Below are positions 1 to 9,312 of a stretch of 24,961 nucleotides of DNA, piece by piece. A program made the translations under genes and the position numbers. Below the pieces are notes generated by a model. The model saw nothing but the letters and a program-made list of their open reading frames with translations, ran no database searches and was not told where the DNA came from. Every line of letters begins with the position of its first letter. Position 1 is the stretch's first letter. The stretch is from the IMG/VR virus record IMGVR_UViG_3300035703_002824, positions 1-24,961 of that record. The stretch is one strand, 5' to 3'. The DNA is from a virus.

Positions 1-1629
1 CAAGCGCTCATCAACCGACTGACTGGCATCTTGCAGCCCGAGCGGCGCAACGCCTATCAGGATGTGCAGGTTCTGCCGAAGCTCGATGAGCTCAAGCTCA
101 CTGGGCCAAGAACGCTGATCGTTATCAAGCCAGACGGCAAAGTCCCGCCGAGCGAACTGCAGAACTTCTTTGACTACCAGCAGGAGAAAAACAACCTGCT
201 TGTACTCACCGGCCAGGACAGTCATATGGCTGATGCGGTCGAGGACCGACTGCGGGAGCTCTACGCGATCGAGCAGATTCACAAACGGCTGAAGGCTGGT
301 GACACGCTCTTTGAGGAAGCGCGCGACCGTATGGAAGAGGCCGAAGATCGCTTCGAGAAAGCGCTCTCGGCGGCCTACAACCGTGTGTACTTCCCCAGCG
401 TTGATGACATTGATGGGCGTGAGTTTCTCGCACCGGTCACCATCGACAACGGATTGAAGCTGGGCAAAGGAGATCAATCGGCTGAGGCTCAAATCGAATC
501 CCTGCTCGCCAGCCCGCGCGCCAACTACAAACTCGCAGCCGATCTCGCCGAGAACTTCAATGAATACTTTGCGATGGCTGAGGAATACCTCTGGCCATCA
601 GGCAAGGACAACCGGCGCACCCCTTGGAAGGACGTCGTCAGCCGTGCCAAGAGCAATCCCGTTTGGCCCTGGATGCCCGGCAGCGGCGGTATGGACACCC
701 TCAAGACGGAGGCACTGAAGCAGGGTCGCTGGCGATTGGGTGAGGATGGGTATGTCGAAAAGGGGCCGTTCCCCAAAGACAAGACCACTGTCAACGTGTC
801 AGTGGTCGGTAGCCATCCCGACACCGGCGAGACCATTTTGAGTCTCACTCCTCGGCACGCAGGCGAAAGCCCAATGGTCGTTTATGCAACCAGGCCAGAG
901 GAACTGGTTACCGGGAAAGCGGTGGACGATCTCGATAGCTTCACGACCGGAGAAGGCACCCTCTACTTCCTGGCCAAAGATCAGACCGGCCAGTACGAAA
1001 CTGGTGCGCCTGTTCGGTGGACTGCCGACCTCAAGATTCGCCACCAGGTTGATCCAGCCGCTGACAAGCGGCGCATTACCCTGGCGAGCACGCCCAAGGC
1101 AGATCTGTTCTACACGCTGGATGGCTCCAACCCCAAGGACGGCACGCCCTACGAGGGTCCGTTCGAGATCGGGCCTCAAGCGGTACGCCTCTTGGTTTAT
1201 GCGCGCGCTGGTGAAGCCAACAAGACAGCGGACTTTCAGGTTCCTGCGAGTGGCGACAAGACGGTTCAGATCGTTGATACCAAGCCAGCCAAGCTGCAAT
1301 CCAAGCGAGTCGCGCTCGATACCACTGATCGCGTCTATGGCGTCATCAACCGTTTCCGCGATCAGCCGGGCACTCGGTTCAAAGGTGTTCGCATTGAGAT
1401 TGGCGAGGGTGAGAACACTGTGACCATTCGCTTTCAAGAGCGAGAAGTAACCGCAGCAATGATTGAGGGTGTCGTGAACAGCCTTCGTCAGGTGTTGAAC
1501 GAAGACCAAGCACCGGTCGCCATCACCATTGCCGATGGCATCCAGTTCGACACCGGATTTGCTGCCAAAGAGTTCGCCAAGCTGGTGGGTATTGAGCTCA
1601 AGCCCGGCGACGTTATTCAGGAGAACTAA
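1..1629 (+). CDS. DUF499 family ATPase-type protein, C-terminal part (5' end outside window)
   Basis: The reading frame is open from base 1, so the gene starts upstream; about 542 residues are visible and the stop is TAA at 1627-1629. The visible part resembles the C-terminal half of DUF499 proteins, annotated as AAA-type ATPases of about 1000 residues; the nucleotide-binding part would be outside the window. There is a charged, probably coiled-coil stretch (EEARDRMEEAEDRFEKA). Near nucleotides 1070-1250 lies a chitobiase/beta-hexosaminidase C-terminal-like domain (FYTLDGSNP, then a YARAGE strand), which often ends these proteins. It heads a tight operon with DUF3780, DUF1156 methylase and PLD-helicase genes, so it is probably the ATPase of that defence complex. 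The family call rests on recalled sequence pattern and strong context; the ATPase role is inferred from the family, because no Walker motif is in view. Confidence 0.8.
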   Translation, partial: QALINRLTGILQPERRNAYQDVQVLPKLDELKLTGPRTLIVIKPDGKVPPSELQNFFDYQQEKNNLLVLTGQDSHMADAVEDRLRELYAIEQIHKRLKAGDTLFEEARDRMEEAEDRFEKALSAAYNRVYFPSVDDIDGREFLAPVTIDNGLKLGKGDQSAEAQIESLLASPRANYKLAADLAENFNEYFAMAEEYLWPSGKDNRRTPWKDVVSRAKSNPVWPWMPGSGGMDTLKTEALKQGRWRLGEDGYVEKGPFPKDKTTVNVSVVGSHPDTGETILSLTPRHAGESPMVVYATRPEELVTGKAVDDLDSFTTGEGTLYFLAKDQTGQYETGAPVRWTADLKIRHQVDPAADKRRITLASTPKADLFYTLDGSNPKDGTPYEGPFEIGPQAVRLLVYARAGEANKTADFQVPASGDKTVQIVDTKPAKLQSKRVALDTTDRVYGVINRFRDQPGTRFKGVRIEIGEGENTVTIRFQEREVTAAMIEGVVNSLRQVLNEDQAPVAITIADGIQFDTGFAAKEFAKLVGIELKPGDVIQEN

Positions 1630-1633
1630 AGAG

Positions 1634-2266
1634 ATGATTCAATCCAAGGCGGCAAGCAGCGCGGCAAAAAGCAAAGCGGTCGGGCAGAAAAGTCTGCACC
1701 CTACGCTGGGCTTTGGCGTGCCTGCCACCTCGGACCCGCATCACTTCAAGGTCATCATTCCCCGCAGCAACACCGGGCGCGTGCAGATCAGTGAGTACCT
1801 CGGCATGCAAGCCACCGCCGACGAGCACGCGGTTATAGACCGCGTATTGCTGGATCGGCCACGCTGGACGGCCATCCGTTCAGAAGTCCAGCGCGCGTTC
1901 AATGCCCGGCTCAATGGGCACGGGCTCAAGCCCAGCGCATGGAAAGTCGGCGATAACCCAGTGGACAGGCTGTTGGGCAAGGAGCTCTGTGTACTCGCGT
2001 GGGCCGTGGAACACATGGAGATTGAGAAAGTGCCGGTCGCCGTGAGGAATTGGCTGGCGCTGCGCCCCGAAGAGCGTTGGTGGCTCTTTGGTATGACGGC
2101 CATGAGCACGGGCGGCATCAACGACAGTGACAAAGGTTGGCGGTTGGCGTTGCGCCACGCGTTGGGCGACATCGCTCAAAGCGAACTGCTGCAACCCAAG
2201 GCGCGGCGTCAGCGCGCGGGCGACGACAACGACCGCCCAACTTTGGACCTATTTGGGAACGAATGA
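1634..2266 (+). CDS. DUF3780 family protein
   Basis: This is a 210-residue protein of unknown biochemical role. I chose ATG 1634 because AGGAGA (1619-1624) lies 9 bases upstream and the previous gene stops 4 bases before; a longer frame would run into that gene. Family-like features are the N-terminal GFGVP...SDPHHF segment, the central KVGDNPVDRLLGKEL segment and the C-terminal RPEERWWLFGMT segment. No catalytic motif, signal peptide or membrane segment is seen. The family is known almost only from loci with DUF499, DUF1156 and PLD-helicase genes, as here, so it is likely a small structural or specificity subunit of that system. The family is assigned from memory and the role is inferred from context. 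Confidence 0.8.
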   Translation: MIQSKAASSAAKSKAVGQKSLHPTLGFGVPATSDPHHFKVIIPRSNTGRVQISEYLGMQATADEHAVIDRVLLDRPRWTAIRSEVQRAFNARLNGHGLKPSAWKVGDNPVDRLLGKELCVLAWAVEHMEIEKVPVAVRNWLALRPEERWWLFGMTAMSTGGINDSDKGWRLALRHALGDIAQSELLQPKARRQRAGDDNDRPTLDLFGNE

Positions 2267-2269
2267 AGA

Positions 2270-5233
2270 ATGAATGAAGCGGTAAGAACAACAACTCCTC
2301 TAGTGCCGCTGGCGCTCAAGGACGCACCGGCCCTGATTGAATCGGTGTTCCCGGCGCAAAAAGTCTCGTTCGAGGCGCAAGCCGAACGCAAAGCGGTTGC
2401 TGCCCAGACGCTGACTGGGTTGGGTTCCTATTGGAAAGGGCGTAAGCCTCTGATCCTGGTGCGCGCCATCGTGCTTGGCAGCCTGCTGCCCGCGACTGAC
2501 GACCCTGAACAAGACCTCGCGGTGTTCGAGAAGTTGATGGCCTTCGATGAGGAAAGCCTTGCAAGGCGTGCGCTCGCTGAGAGCGCGCTGTCCGCGACGC
2601 GCTTGCAGGAACTGATTCCCATCAGCGACCCCGAGCGCTATTTTTCCGGACGTGGCTGGCGGCGCGACATCACCGACGATGACAAGTTGGTGCTATATCG
2701 CAGAGCATTGGCGACCTTTGGTAGCTACGAGGAAAAGGCCGGTCTGGGCAAACGCCCCGAAGAAGTGGATCAGGAATGGCTTTACGCTCCGGCGTGGGAG
2801 GCCGTTAACCAGCATTACGCGCATTTAGGCATCAACGCCAACAACATTGCCGAACTGGTTGAACAACTGGGGATGCTGCGCTATGGCCATCGGCCGAGGG
2901 CCGGTGACACCTTCAGTGGCGGAGGTTCCATTCCCTTCGAGGCAGCACGAATTGGCTGTGACGCCTACGCCTCCGACTTGAACCCGATTGCCTGCATGCT
3001 GACTTGGGGCGCACTCAATGTCATCGGAGCCTCGCCCGAGCGCCGCGCAGAGATTGATCGAGACCAACAGGCTGTGTTTGATGTGATCGATCAGGAGATC
3101 ACCAAGCTGGGCATTGAGCATGACGAGAAAGGCAACCGCGCCAAGGCCTATCTGTACTGCCTGGAAACACGTTGTCCCGAAACGGGATGGATGATTCCGC
3201 TCTCGCCGAGTTGGGTGATCTCGCCGAAACAAGGCGCGGTGGCGAAACTGATTCCTGACGAGAAGAACAAGCGTTTCGACATCGAAGTCGTCACGGGCGC
3301 ATCTGCAGCGCAGATCGCGGCTGCGGATAAGGGCACCGTACAAGATGGGGACATGGTCTACACCCTTAACGGTCGTACCTACCGTTCGCCGATCAAGACC
3401 TTGCGCGGCGATTTCCGTGACGCGGATGGCAATACCGGCAATCGCCTGCGTCGATGGGAGAAAGATGAGTTTCATCCACGGCCCGATGACATATTTCAGG
3501 AGCGCCTCTACGCCATCCAGTGGATTACTAAAAAGTCCATCAATGCTTCGCGGCAGATCACCTACTTCTCCACGGTGACAGAGGCCGACCTCGCGCGTGA
3601 GCGCCAGGTGGAAAAGCTGGTCTCTGAGAGTCTTGCTCAATGGCAGGCACAGGGGCTTGCGCCGGACATGGCTGTAGAGCCTGGTGCTGAAACAACTCGC
3701 CTCGGTCGTGAACGTGGGTGGACGCATTGGCACCACCTTTTTAATGCGCGACAACTCCTGCTTCAAGCGATCTCAATCAAAACATGGAGAAGTTCAGGCT
3801 CCGCCCCATTGGGCTGGATTAATCTGGCTAAGGCGGCCGATTTCAACTCAAGGCTTTGTCGCTGGGCCACATCGCAAGGCGGCGGACTGGGTGGACCGAA
3901 AGGCGTATTCTCGAATCAGGCACTAAATACCTTCTTCAATTACGCAACGCGCTCGTGGGCGGGCTTCGGGGCCTCGTCATTCAAGATGGCCGAGGCGTCA
4001 TTGCCTGCTGTGGAGCGCTCCATCGTGTCTGCGCCTGCGGAGCAACCTACGCAGAATTGTGAACTCTGGATCACCGATCCGCCCTACGCCGATGCAGTGA
4101 ACTACCACGAGATCACCGAGTTCTTCATCGCTTGGCTGCGCAAGAACCCGCCTGAGCCCTTCGACGAGTGGGTGTGGGATTCGCGCCGTGCGCTGGCCAT
4201 CAAGGGATCGGGTGAGGACTTCCGGCGCGGAATGGTCGCCGCCTACAAGGCGATGGCGGATCACATGCCAGACAACGGCATGCAGTGCGTGATGTTCACC
4301 CACCAGGACACGGGTGTTTGGTCGGACATGGTCGGCATCTTCTGGGCTGCTGGCTTGCAGGTCGTGGCAGCCTGGTACATCGCCACCGAAACGACGTCCG
4401 AGTTGAAGAAAGGCGGCTACGTACAGGGCACCGTGATTCTGATGCTGAAGAAGCGTGCTGCAGGTGATCGTGCAGGCTTCAAGCAACGCATCCTTCCTGC
4501 CGTGCGCAGCGAAGTTCAGCGTCAGATTGAAACGATGATGCACCTCAACGACGAGGTGAAGAGCAAACACGGCGAGCCCGTTTTCAACGACTCCGACTTG
4601 CAAATGGCAGGTTACGCCGCAGCGCTGAAGGTGCTGACGGCCTATACGCAAATTGGTGGCGAGGACGTGACTGCTTTCGCTCTGCGCCCACGCGTGCGCG
4701 GCGAGGTCACAGTGGTCGATGAAATCGTTCAGCAGGCGGCAGAAGCGGCCAACAGTCTGCTGGTGCCCGAAGGTCTGGCCGCCGACACCTGGGCCAAGCT
4801 GACGGGTATCGAGCGCTTCATGCTGCGCATGATGGACATGGAAACCACCGGCGCGGCCAAGCTCGACAACTATCAGAACTTTGCCAAGGCCTTCCGTGTT
4901 GAGGACTACAGCCGGGTGATGGGCAGCATGGCGGCCAATCAAGCTCGACTGAAGCGCGTGCCCGAGTTTGCCTCCCGCGACTTGACCGACAGTACCGAGC
5001 TCGGTGCGACCCGGCTTGGGCGCTTGATCATTGGCGTGCAACAGGTGTTGGCGGAAACCGAACCGCAGGCCATCGTCAGCCAATTGCAGGCCGAAATGGC
5101 CGACTTCCTCGAAGTGCGCTCACTGCTGGTGGATTTGTTGGCCTTTATTGAACGCAAAGCCCCGGAAGAGCAAGTTCGCGCCGGTGCTGAAGTGCTTGGC
5201 GCACGCCTCAAGAACCTGCGGTTTGGGGCCTAA
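2270..5233 (+). CDS. DUF1156/COG1743 adenine-specific DNA methyltransferase
   Basis: This 987-residue protein has an N-terminal DUF1156 region (around residues 15-120) followed by an amino-methyltransferase. The SAM-binding motif I is DTFSGGGS at residues 213-220, and the catalytic motif IV is DPPY near residue 603. The roughly 390 residues between them are long for a simple methylase. That spacer has C297 and C302 in a CLETRCPETGW segment, which looks like a reduced version of the Zn ribbon of COG1743; I see no clear second cysteine pair. It would methylate adenine N6 in host DNA, marking self. It starts 3 bases after the DUF3780 stop, and 4 bases separate it from the helicase gene. The methylase call is firm; target site and substrate strand are unknown. 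Confidence 0.9.
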   Translation: MNEAVRTTTPLVPLALKDAPALIESVFPAQKVSFEAQAERKAVAAQTLTGLGSYWKGRKPLILVRAIVLGSLLPATDDPEQDLAVFEKLMAFDEESLARRALAESALSATRLQELIPISDPERYFSGRGWRRDITDDDKLVLYRRALATFGSYEEKAGLGKRPEEVDQEWLYAPAWEAVNQHYAHLGINANNIAELVEQLGMLRYGHRPRAGDTFSGGGSIPFEAARIGCDAYASDLNPIACMLTWGALNVIGASPERRAEIDRDQQAVFDVIDQEITKLGIEHDEKGNRAKAYLYCLETRCPETGWMIPLSPSWVISPKQGAVAKLIPDEKNKRFDIEVVTGASAAQIAAADKGTVQDGDMVYTLNGRTYRSPIKTLRGDFRDADGNTGNRLRRWEKDEFHPRPDDIFQERLYAIQWITKKSINASRQITYFSTVTEADLARERQVEKLVSESLAQWQAQGLAPDMAVEPGAETTRLGRERGWTHWHHLFNARQLLLQAISIKTWRSSGSAPLGWINLAKAADFNSRLCRWATSQGGGLGGPKGVFSNQALNTFFNYATRSWAGFGASSFKMAEASLPAVERSIVSAPAEQPTQNCELWITDPPYADAVNYHEITEFFIAWLRKNPPEPFDEWVWDSRRALAIKGSGEDFRRGMVAAYKAMADHMPDNGMQCVMFTHQDTGVWSDMVGIFWAAGLQVVAAWYIATETTSELKKGGYVQGTVILMLKKRAAGDRAGFKQRILPAVRSEVQRQIETMMHLNDEVKSKHGEPVFNDSDLQMAGYAAALKVLTAYTQIGGEDVTAFALRPRVRGEVTVVDEIVQQAAEAANSLLVPEGLAADTWAKLTGIERFMLRMMDMETTGAAKLDNYQNFAKAFRVEDYSRVMGSMAANQARLKRVPEFASRDLTDSTELGATRLGRLIIGVQQVLAETEPQAIVSQLQAEMADFLEVRSLLVDLLAFIERKAPEEQVRAGAEVLGARLKNLRFGA

Positions 5234-5237
5234 GTGA

Positions 5238-7976
5238 ATGTCGATCCGGCGCTTCTCCTCCCGGACCCATCGGCTCGACGCGAGCTTCCTGCTGCAGCAT
5301 CTGCAGGGGGCTCGCAGCTATAAGCGTATCGCTGGCTACTTCACAAGCTCGCTATTCGAGGTCGCCAACGAACTGCTGGAAACGATTCCCGAGGTCAAGA
5401 TCGTCTGCAACGTGGACATCCACCCCGATGATCTGAAGGTAGCGCAGCTACGCGAAGCCAAAATGATGGGGCGTTGGAACGAGAAGGCCATCGAAGCGGA
5501 GGCCTTGCTCAATCGAGATCGTTACCGTCGCCTAGACGCCTTCTTGCAGAAGCATGGGCAGGCTGTGCGCGTGGCTCCAGACAACATCTGTGGCTTCGTG
5601 CATGGCAAGGCAGGCGTCATTGAGTTGGCCGATGGCCGCAAGTTGGGTTTCATCGGCTCGATGAATGAGACTCGCAGCGGTTGGCAGCGGCACTATGAGA
5701 TCTTGTGGGAAGACGAGTCCCCCGAAGGGGTCGCCTGGATTGAGGAAGAGTTCGAGTTCTTGTGGAATGCAGCTCGACCACTGCCGCAGGTGGTTATCCG
5801 GGAAGTCCATCGGCGTGGCTACCGCCGCGAGGTGTTGTTCGACGAGATCGACGAAGAGGAGGATCTCGCACCAGCGGCACTGATCGAATCGCCTCTCTAC
5901 CGCGAGGGGTTGTCGCTACAGCCTTGGCAGCAGGGGTTTATTACCGAGTGCCTGCGCCACCACCAGCAACACAAAGTGGTCAGGCTGCTGTTGGCAGACG
6001 AGGTGGGGCTCGGAAAGACGCTGTCACTCGGTACCGCAGCGCTGACACTTTGTTTGTTGGCGGATCGAGAGAATCAAGCGCGCAAGCCAGTGGTGATCTT
6101 TGCTCCGGCCACCCTGTGTGAGCAATGGCAGACAGAGATGATCGATAAGCTGGCCATCCCCTGCGCGCGCTGGGACACCTTGCGCAAGGTTTGGCTGGAC
6201 ACTGATGAACGCGTAATCTCTCCTGCAGGCCGCGAGCAGATAGCCAAGTGTCCCTTGCGGATTGGGATTGTCTCCACTGGCCTGATGATGCGGGACTCCC
6301 TGGAGAAACAGCACCTCCTGGGCCTGCGATTCGGTTTGGTCATCCTTGATGAAGCCCACAAGGCACGCGGTCGCCAAGGCTTCGGCAAGGATGCAGGCTC
6401 CCCGAATGAGCTGCTTGCGTTCATGCGAGAGATTGCGGCGCGTTCAGATCACGTTCTTCTGGGCACTGCTACGCCGGTTCAGACCCAACCAGAGGATTTA
6501 TGGGACTTGATCGGCATTCTCCACCAAGGCAAGGGGAACTTTGTCCTCGGCAATGACTTTGCGCCGTGGCATCGGCCTCGTGAGGTGCTGCCTATCCTTT
6601 CTGGGGAACAAGAGGTCACGGATATTGGGTTTGCGTGGCAACTGCTGAGATCGCCTTTACCCCTGGTTGACTCCACCCAAGAACCGCGAGCGAGAAAGCT
6701 GTTCAGCGCTATTCGTCAGGACTTGGGGCTCGTCAACGGGGAATGGCAAACCACCAAGACAGCTACAGATCTGACGGAGGATACCCGGGAGATCCTGGAA
6801 GACGAGTTGGAGCGCCGAATTTCGGGTGCCACCCTATTCCAGCGTGAGAATCCACTGGTGCGGCACGTTGTACTGCGCAAACGCGTCAGCCTTGAAGAGG
6901 CGGGGCTGTTGACCAAGGTCGGTGTCGACGTTCATCCAGATCGCCAGCTTGTCGGCGACCCACGTTGGTTCGATGCACTATTTGAGGCCAAGGCGCTGCG
7001 AACCAATGAGAACTTCCGTGAAGCCTATCGAGAGGCGCGCTTGTTTGGTAAGGCGCTTGGTAAGCGCGGCAAGGGCGGCGGGTTCATGAAAAATCTCATG
7101 GAGCAACGCATTTGTTCCAGCATTCAGGCGGGACTCAGTACCGCCAGGATGCTTCTGGAAGGCCGGACGATCCATCAAGAGGAAGACGAGCAAGAAGCTG
7201 ATCTAAAGGTTGAAAGCGGCGAAGAACGCGAGGTTTTGCTACGTTTGATTAGTCGGCTAGAGCACATTGAGGAAGACCCAAAACTCAATGCCGTTATCCA
7301 TTACCTGGAAAGAGAAAAGTGGCGCGAGCTCGGAGTTATTATCTTCAGTCAGTACTACGACACGGCAAAGTGGGTCGCCGACGAATTAGCCTTGCGGTAC
7401 CCGGATGAAGCAATTGGGCTGTACGCTGGCGCCGGCCGCAGTCGCTTGTATCAACGCGGTGATTGCGTAACGTGCGAGCGGGAAACGCTCAAAAAAATGG
7501 TGGCTGAACACGAGATCCGCATCATGGTTGCTACAGATGCGGCCTGCGAAGGTCTCAACCTACAAACGCTAGGCACCTTGATCAATATCGATTTGCCGTG
7601 GAATCCGACTCGCCTCGAACAGAGGATCGGACGCATCAAGCGCTTCGGCCAGAAGCGCGAAACCGTGGATATGCTCAACCTAGTGAATGAGCAAACTGTG
7701 GACGAGAAGATCTACGAACGTCTGTCGGAACGGATGCGCAATCGCTACGACTTGTTTGGATCAGTTCCAGACACCATCAAGGACGAATGGATCGAGGACA
7801 TCGAGACCCTCGGGGAAAAGATGGACGAGTTCATCAATGCGCAGAAAGAGGCGACGGGATTTGACCTGCGCTACACGGGCACGATGGAGCCACCGGAGAA
7901 AGATTGGCGGGATTGTTCGGAGGTGCTGTCACGAAGAGACTTCGCAGTACTAATGACCACGGCTTGGACGGGATAA
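5238..7976 (+). CDS. PLD-like domain plus SNF2/DEAD-type helicase
   Basis: The product has 912 residues. The N-terminal part (about 1-180) is phospholipase D-like, with one HxK half-motif (H122-G-K124) followed by GSMN at 140-143. This is the arrangement of PLD-family nucleases that work as dimers. The superfamily 2 motor follows: Walker A GLGKT (K260), DEAH at 371-374, motif III GTATP, and the C-terminal RecA lobe with ATDAACEGLNLQ and the arginine motif RIGRIKRFGQ (around residue 796). It is probably an ATP-driven translocase or helicase carrying a nuclease domain, and so the DNA-recognition or DNA-attack subunit. ATG 5238 is 4 bases after the methylase stop; an in-phase GTG at 5234 is not available because it is in another frame. 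The domain calls are firm; nuclease activity is inferred. Confidence 0.9.
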   Translation: MSIRRFSSRTHRLDASFLLQHLQGARSYKRIAGYFTSSLFEVANELLETIPEVKIVCNVDIHPDDLKVAQLREAKMMGRWNEKAIEAEALLNRDRYRRLDAFLQKHGQAVRVAPDNICGFVHGKAGVIELADGRKLGFIGSMNETRSGWQRHYEILWEDESPEGVAWIEEEFEFLWNAARPLPQVVIREVHRRGYRREVLFDEIDEEEDLAPAALIESPLYREGLSLQPWQQGFITECLRHHQQHKVVRLLLADEVGLGKTLSLGTAALTLCLLADRENQARKPVVIFAPATLCEQWQTEMIDKLAIPCARWDTLRKVWLDTDERVISPAGREQIAKCPLRIGIVSTGLMMRDSLEKQHLLGLRFGLVILDEAHKARGRQGFGKDAGSPNELLAFMREIAARSDHVLLGTATPVQTQPEDLWDLIGILHQGKGNFVLGNDFAPWHRPREVLPILSGEQEVTDIGFAWQLLRSPLPLVDSTQEPRARKLFSAIRQDLGLVNGEWQTTKTATDLTEDTREILEDELERRISGATLFQRENPLVRHVVLRKRVSLEEAGLLTKVGVDVHPDRQLVGDPRWFDALFEAKALRTNENFREAYREARLFGKALGKRGKGGGFMKNLMEQRICSSIQAGLSTARMLLEGRTIHQEEDEQEADLKVESGEEREVLLRLISRLEHIEEDPKLNAVIHYLEREKWRELGVIIFSQYYDTAKWVADELALRYPDEAIGLYAGAGRSRLYQRGDCVTCERETLKKMVAEHEIRIMVATDAACEGLNLQTLGTLINIDLPWNPTRLEQRIGRIKRFGQKRETVDMLNLVNEQTVDEKIYERLSERMRNRYDLFGSVPDTIKDEWIEDIETLGEKMDEFINAQKEATGFDLRYTGTMEPPEKDWRDCSEVLSRRDFAVLMTTAWTG

Positions 7977-7978
7977 CG

Positions 7979-9280
7979 ATGCTGGACGAGTACTCGATAG
8001 AACAGCGCGCGAGTCAAATCTTCGATGCGCGCAGTAGGGAATACTTCTCCGAGGTATTGAGCTGCTACACGGCGGGCAACTACCGGTCGGCTGTCGTGAT
8101 GCTGTGGTCGGTGGTAGTCTGTGACCTGCTTTTCAAGCTCCAGCATCTCGTTGATCTCTACGGTGACGACAAAGCGAAGGCTATTCTGGCCGAGATCGGC
8201 AAGCTGCAGCAGGCCAACGAGCGGTCCTCGGAATGGGAATCGAAGATGGTGGAGTTGGTGGCTGAGCAGACGCAGTTGCTGGACATCGCAGAGCGGGAGA
8301 ACCTACTGCACCTGCAACGCCAGCGCCATCTTGCTGCGCACCCAGTGGTCAACGCCAATTTCCAGCTACATCGTCCGAACCGTGACACGGCTCGTGCCCT
8401 GATTCGCAACGCGCTCGATGGACTGCTCACGAAGGCACCGATCTTGTCTAAGCAGATCGTGGGTGATCTGGTCGCGGATCTTGAGCAGGCATCGGGAATT
8501 CTGATCGACGACAAGAAGCTGAAGGCGTACTTGGAAAGCAAGTATTTCTCGCGTTTCAATCCGGAGGTCGAGAAGGCCGTCTTCAAGGCATTGTGGAAGT
8601 TTGTCTTCCGGTTGACCGACGAGAGGTGCGAGAAGAACCGTACCATCAACTACAGCGCATTGACTCTGCTTTATGGCCGCAACCCAGCGCAGTTTCAGAC
8701 GCAGGTCGAGGCCGACAGAGACTATTTCAGCACGATTGCAAAAGGTGGCCCACCCCTTGTGTGCCTGATTCACTTCCTGTCGCGCTCGGCGGGCATCTAC
8801 CGGTCGCTGGCGGATCACGCCAAAACGGCGATCCAGCACACAGCCGAGCAGGAAACATCGGCCCGTTGCTTGGCTTGGTTTACCGCTCCAACCATGCAGG
8901 AGCACGCAGATCGGCTGTGTGCGTGGATCGTCGGTGATGATTACCCGCAGATCGGGCGTGAGACGTGGGATGCTCTACGTGAGATCTCGGATTCGCAAGA
9001 ATGGGATAAATCTGTAGTGCGGCTCGCCTGCGCGTACTACGTGGCAAGCTCTAACTACGATGGCGCGGACAAGCGCTTCAACGAGGCAATTCGGCCAATG
9101 CTACCGGCGTTCGACATGGATGACTGCGTTGCACTGATTCGAGGCATTGAAACGAATGGTCAGACGTGGGAGCGGCGCGCAGCGTACACAGACCATCGTG
9201 AGCTTCGCGCCCGTGCGTTGGAGATCGATCCCGCGTTCAATCCAGCGCAGTATGCGGTCTTTAATCGTCATTTGGATTGA
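7979..9280 (+). CDS. Hypothetical protein with HEPN-like N-terminal domain
   Basis: The protein has 433 residues and no family name that I recognise. ATG 7979 was chosen because it follows the helicase stop (TAA 7974-7976) by 2 bases; an upstream in-frame start at 7904 would lie inside the helicase gene. The N-terminal 150 residues look all-helical: a helix pair around EVLSCYTAGNYRSAVVML, then RQRHLAAHP with R116-H117-x3-H121. This matches the R-polar-x3-H signature of HEPN ribonucleases and of DUF4145-like proteins. The remaining ~280 residues are soluble and helix-rich with no motif I can name. Its place between helicase and hrgA suggests an effector of the defence operon. The HEPN call is an inference from motif and helical pattern; an inactive scaffold helical domain is the alternative. 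Confidence 0.6.
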   Translation: MLDEYSIEQRASQIFDARSREYFSEVLSCYTAGNYRSAVVMLWSVVVCDLLFKLQHLVDLYGDDKAKAILAEIGKLQQANERSSEWESKMVELVAEQTQLLDIAERENLLHLQRQRHLAAHPVVNANFQLHRPNRDTARALIRNALDGLLTKAPILSKQIVGDLVADLEQASGILIDDKKLKAYLESKYFSRFNPEVEKAVFKALWKFVFRLTDERCEKNRTINYSALTLLYGRNPAQFQTQVEADRDYFSTIAKGGPPLVCLIHFLSRSAGIYRSLADHAKTAIQHTAEQETSARCLAWFTAPTMQEHADRLCAWIVGDDYPQIGRETWDALREISDSQEWDKSVVRLACAYYVASSNYDGADKRFNEAIRPMLPAFDMDDCVALIRGIETNGQTWERRAAYTDHRELRARALEIDPAFNPAQYAVFNRHLD

Positions 9281-9312
9281 CAACGGTGCGGGAGCTCCTC
9301 AAGAGGCATGGC

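Noticed and set aside
799-1509. Open frame of 236 codons on the minus strand
   Set aside because: Antisense to the DUF499 gene, no family resemblance and no operon partners on that strand.
3998-5083. Long open frame (361 codons) on the minus strand
   Set aside because: It lies fully inside the DUF1156 methylase, has His/Leu/Arg-rich antisense composition and no ribosome site; a shadow of the GC-rich coding strand.
7904-7978. Upstream in-frame start for the HEPN-like gene
   Set aside because: It would begin inside the helicase gene with a sequence that looks like out-of-frame translation; ATG 7979 fits the operon spacing.
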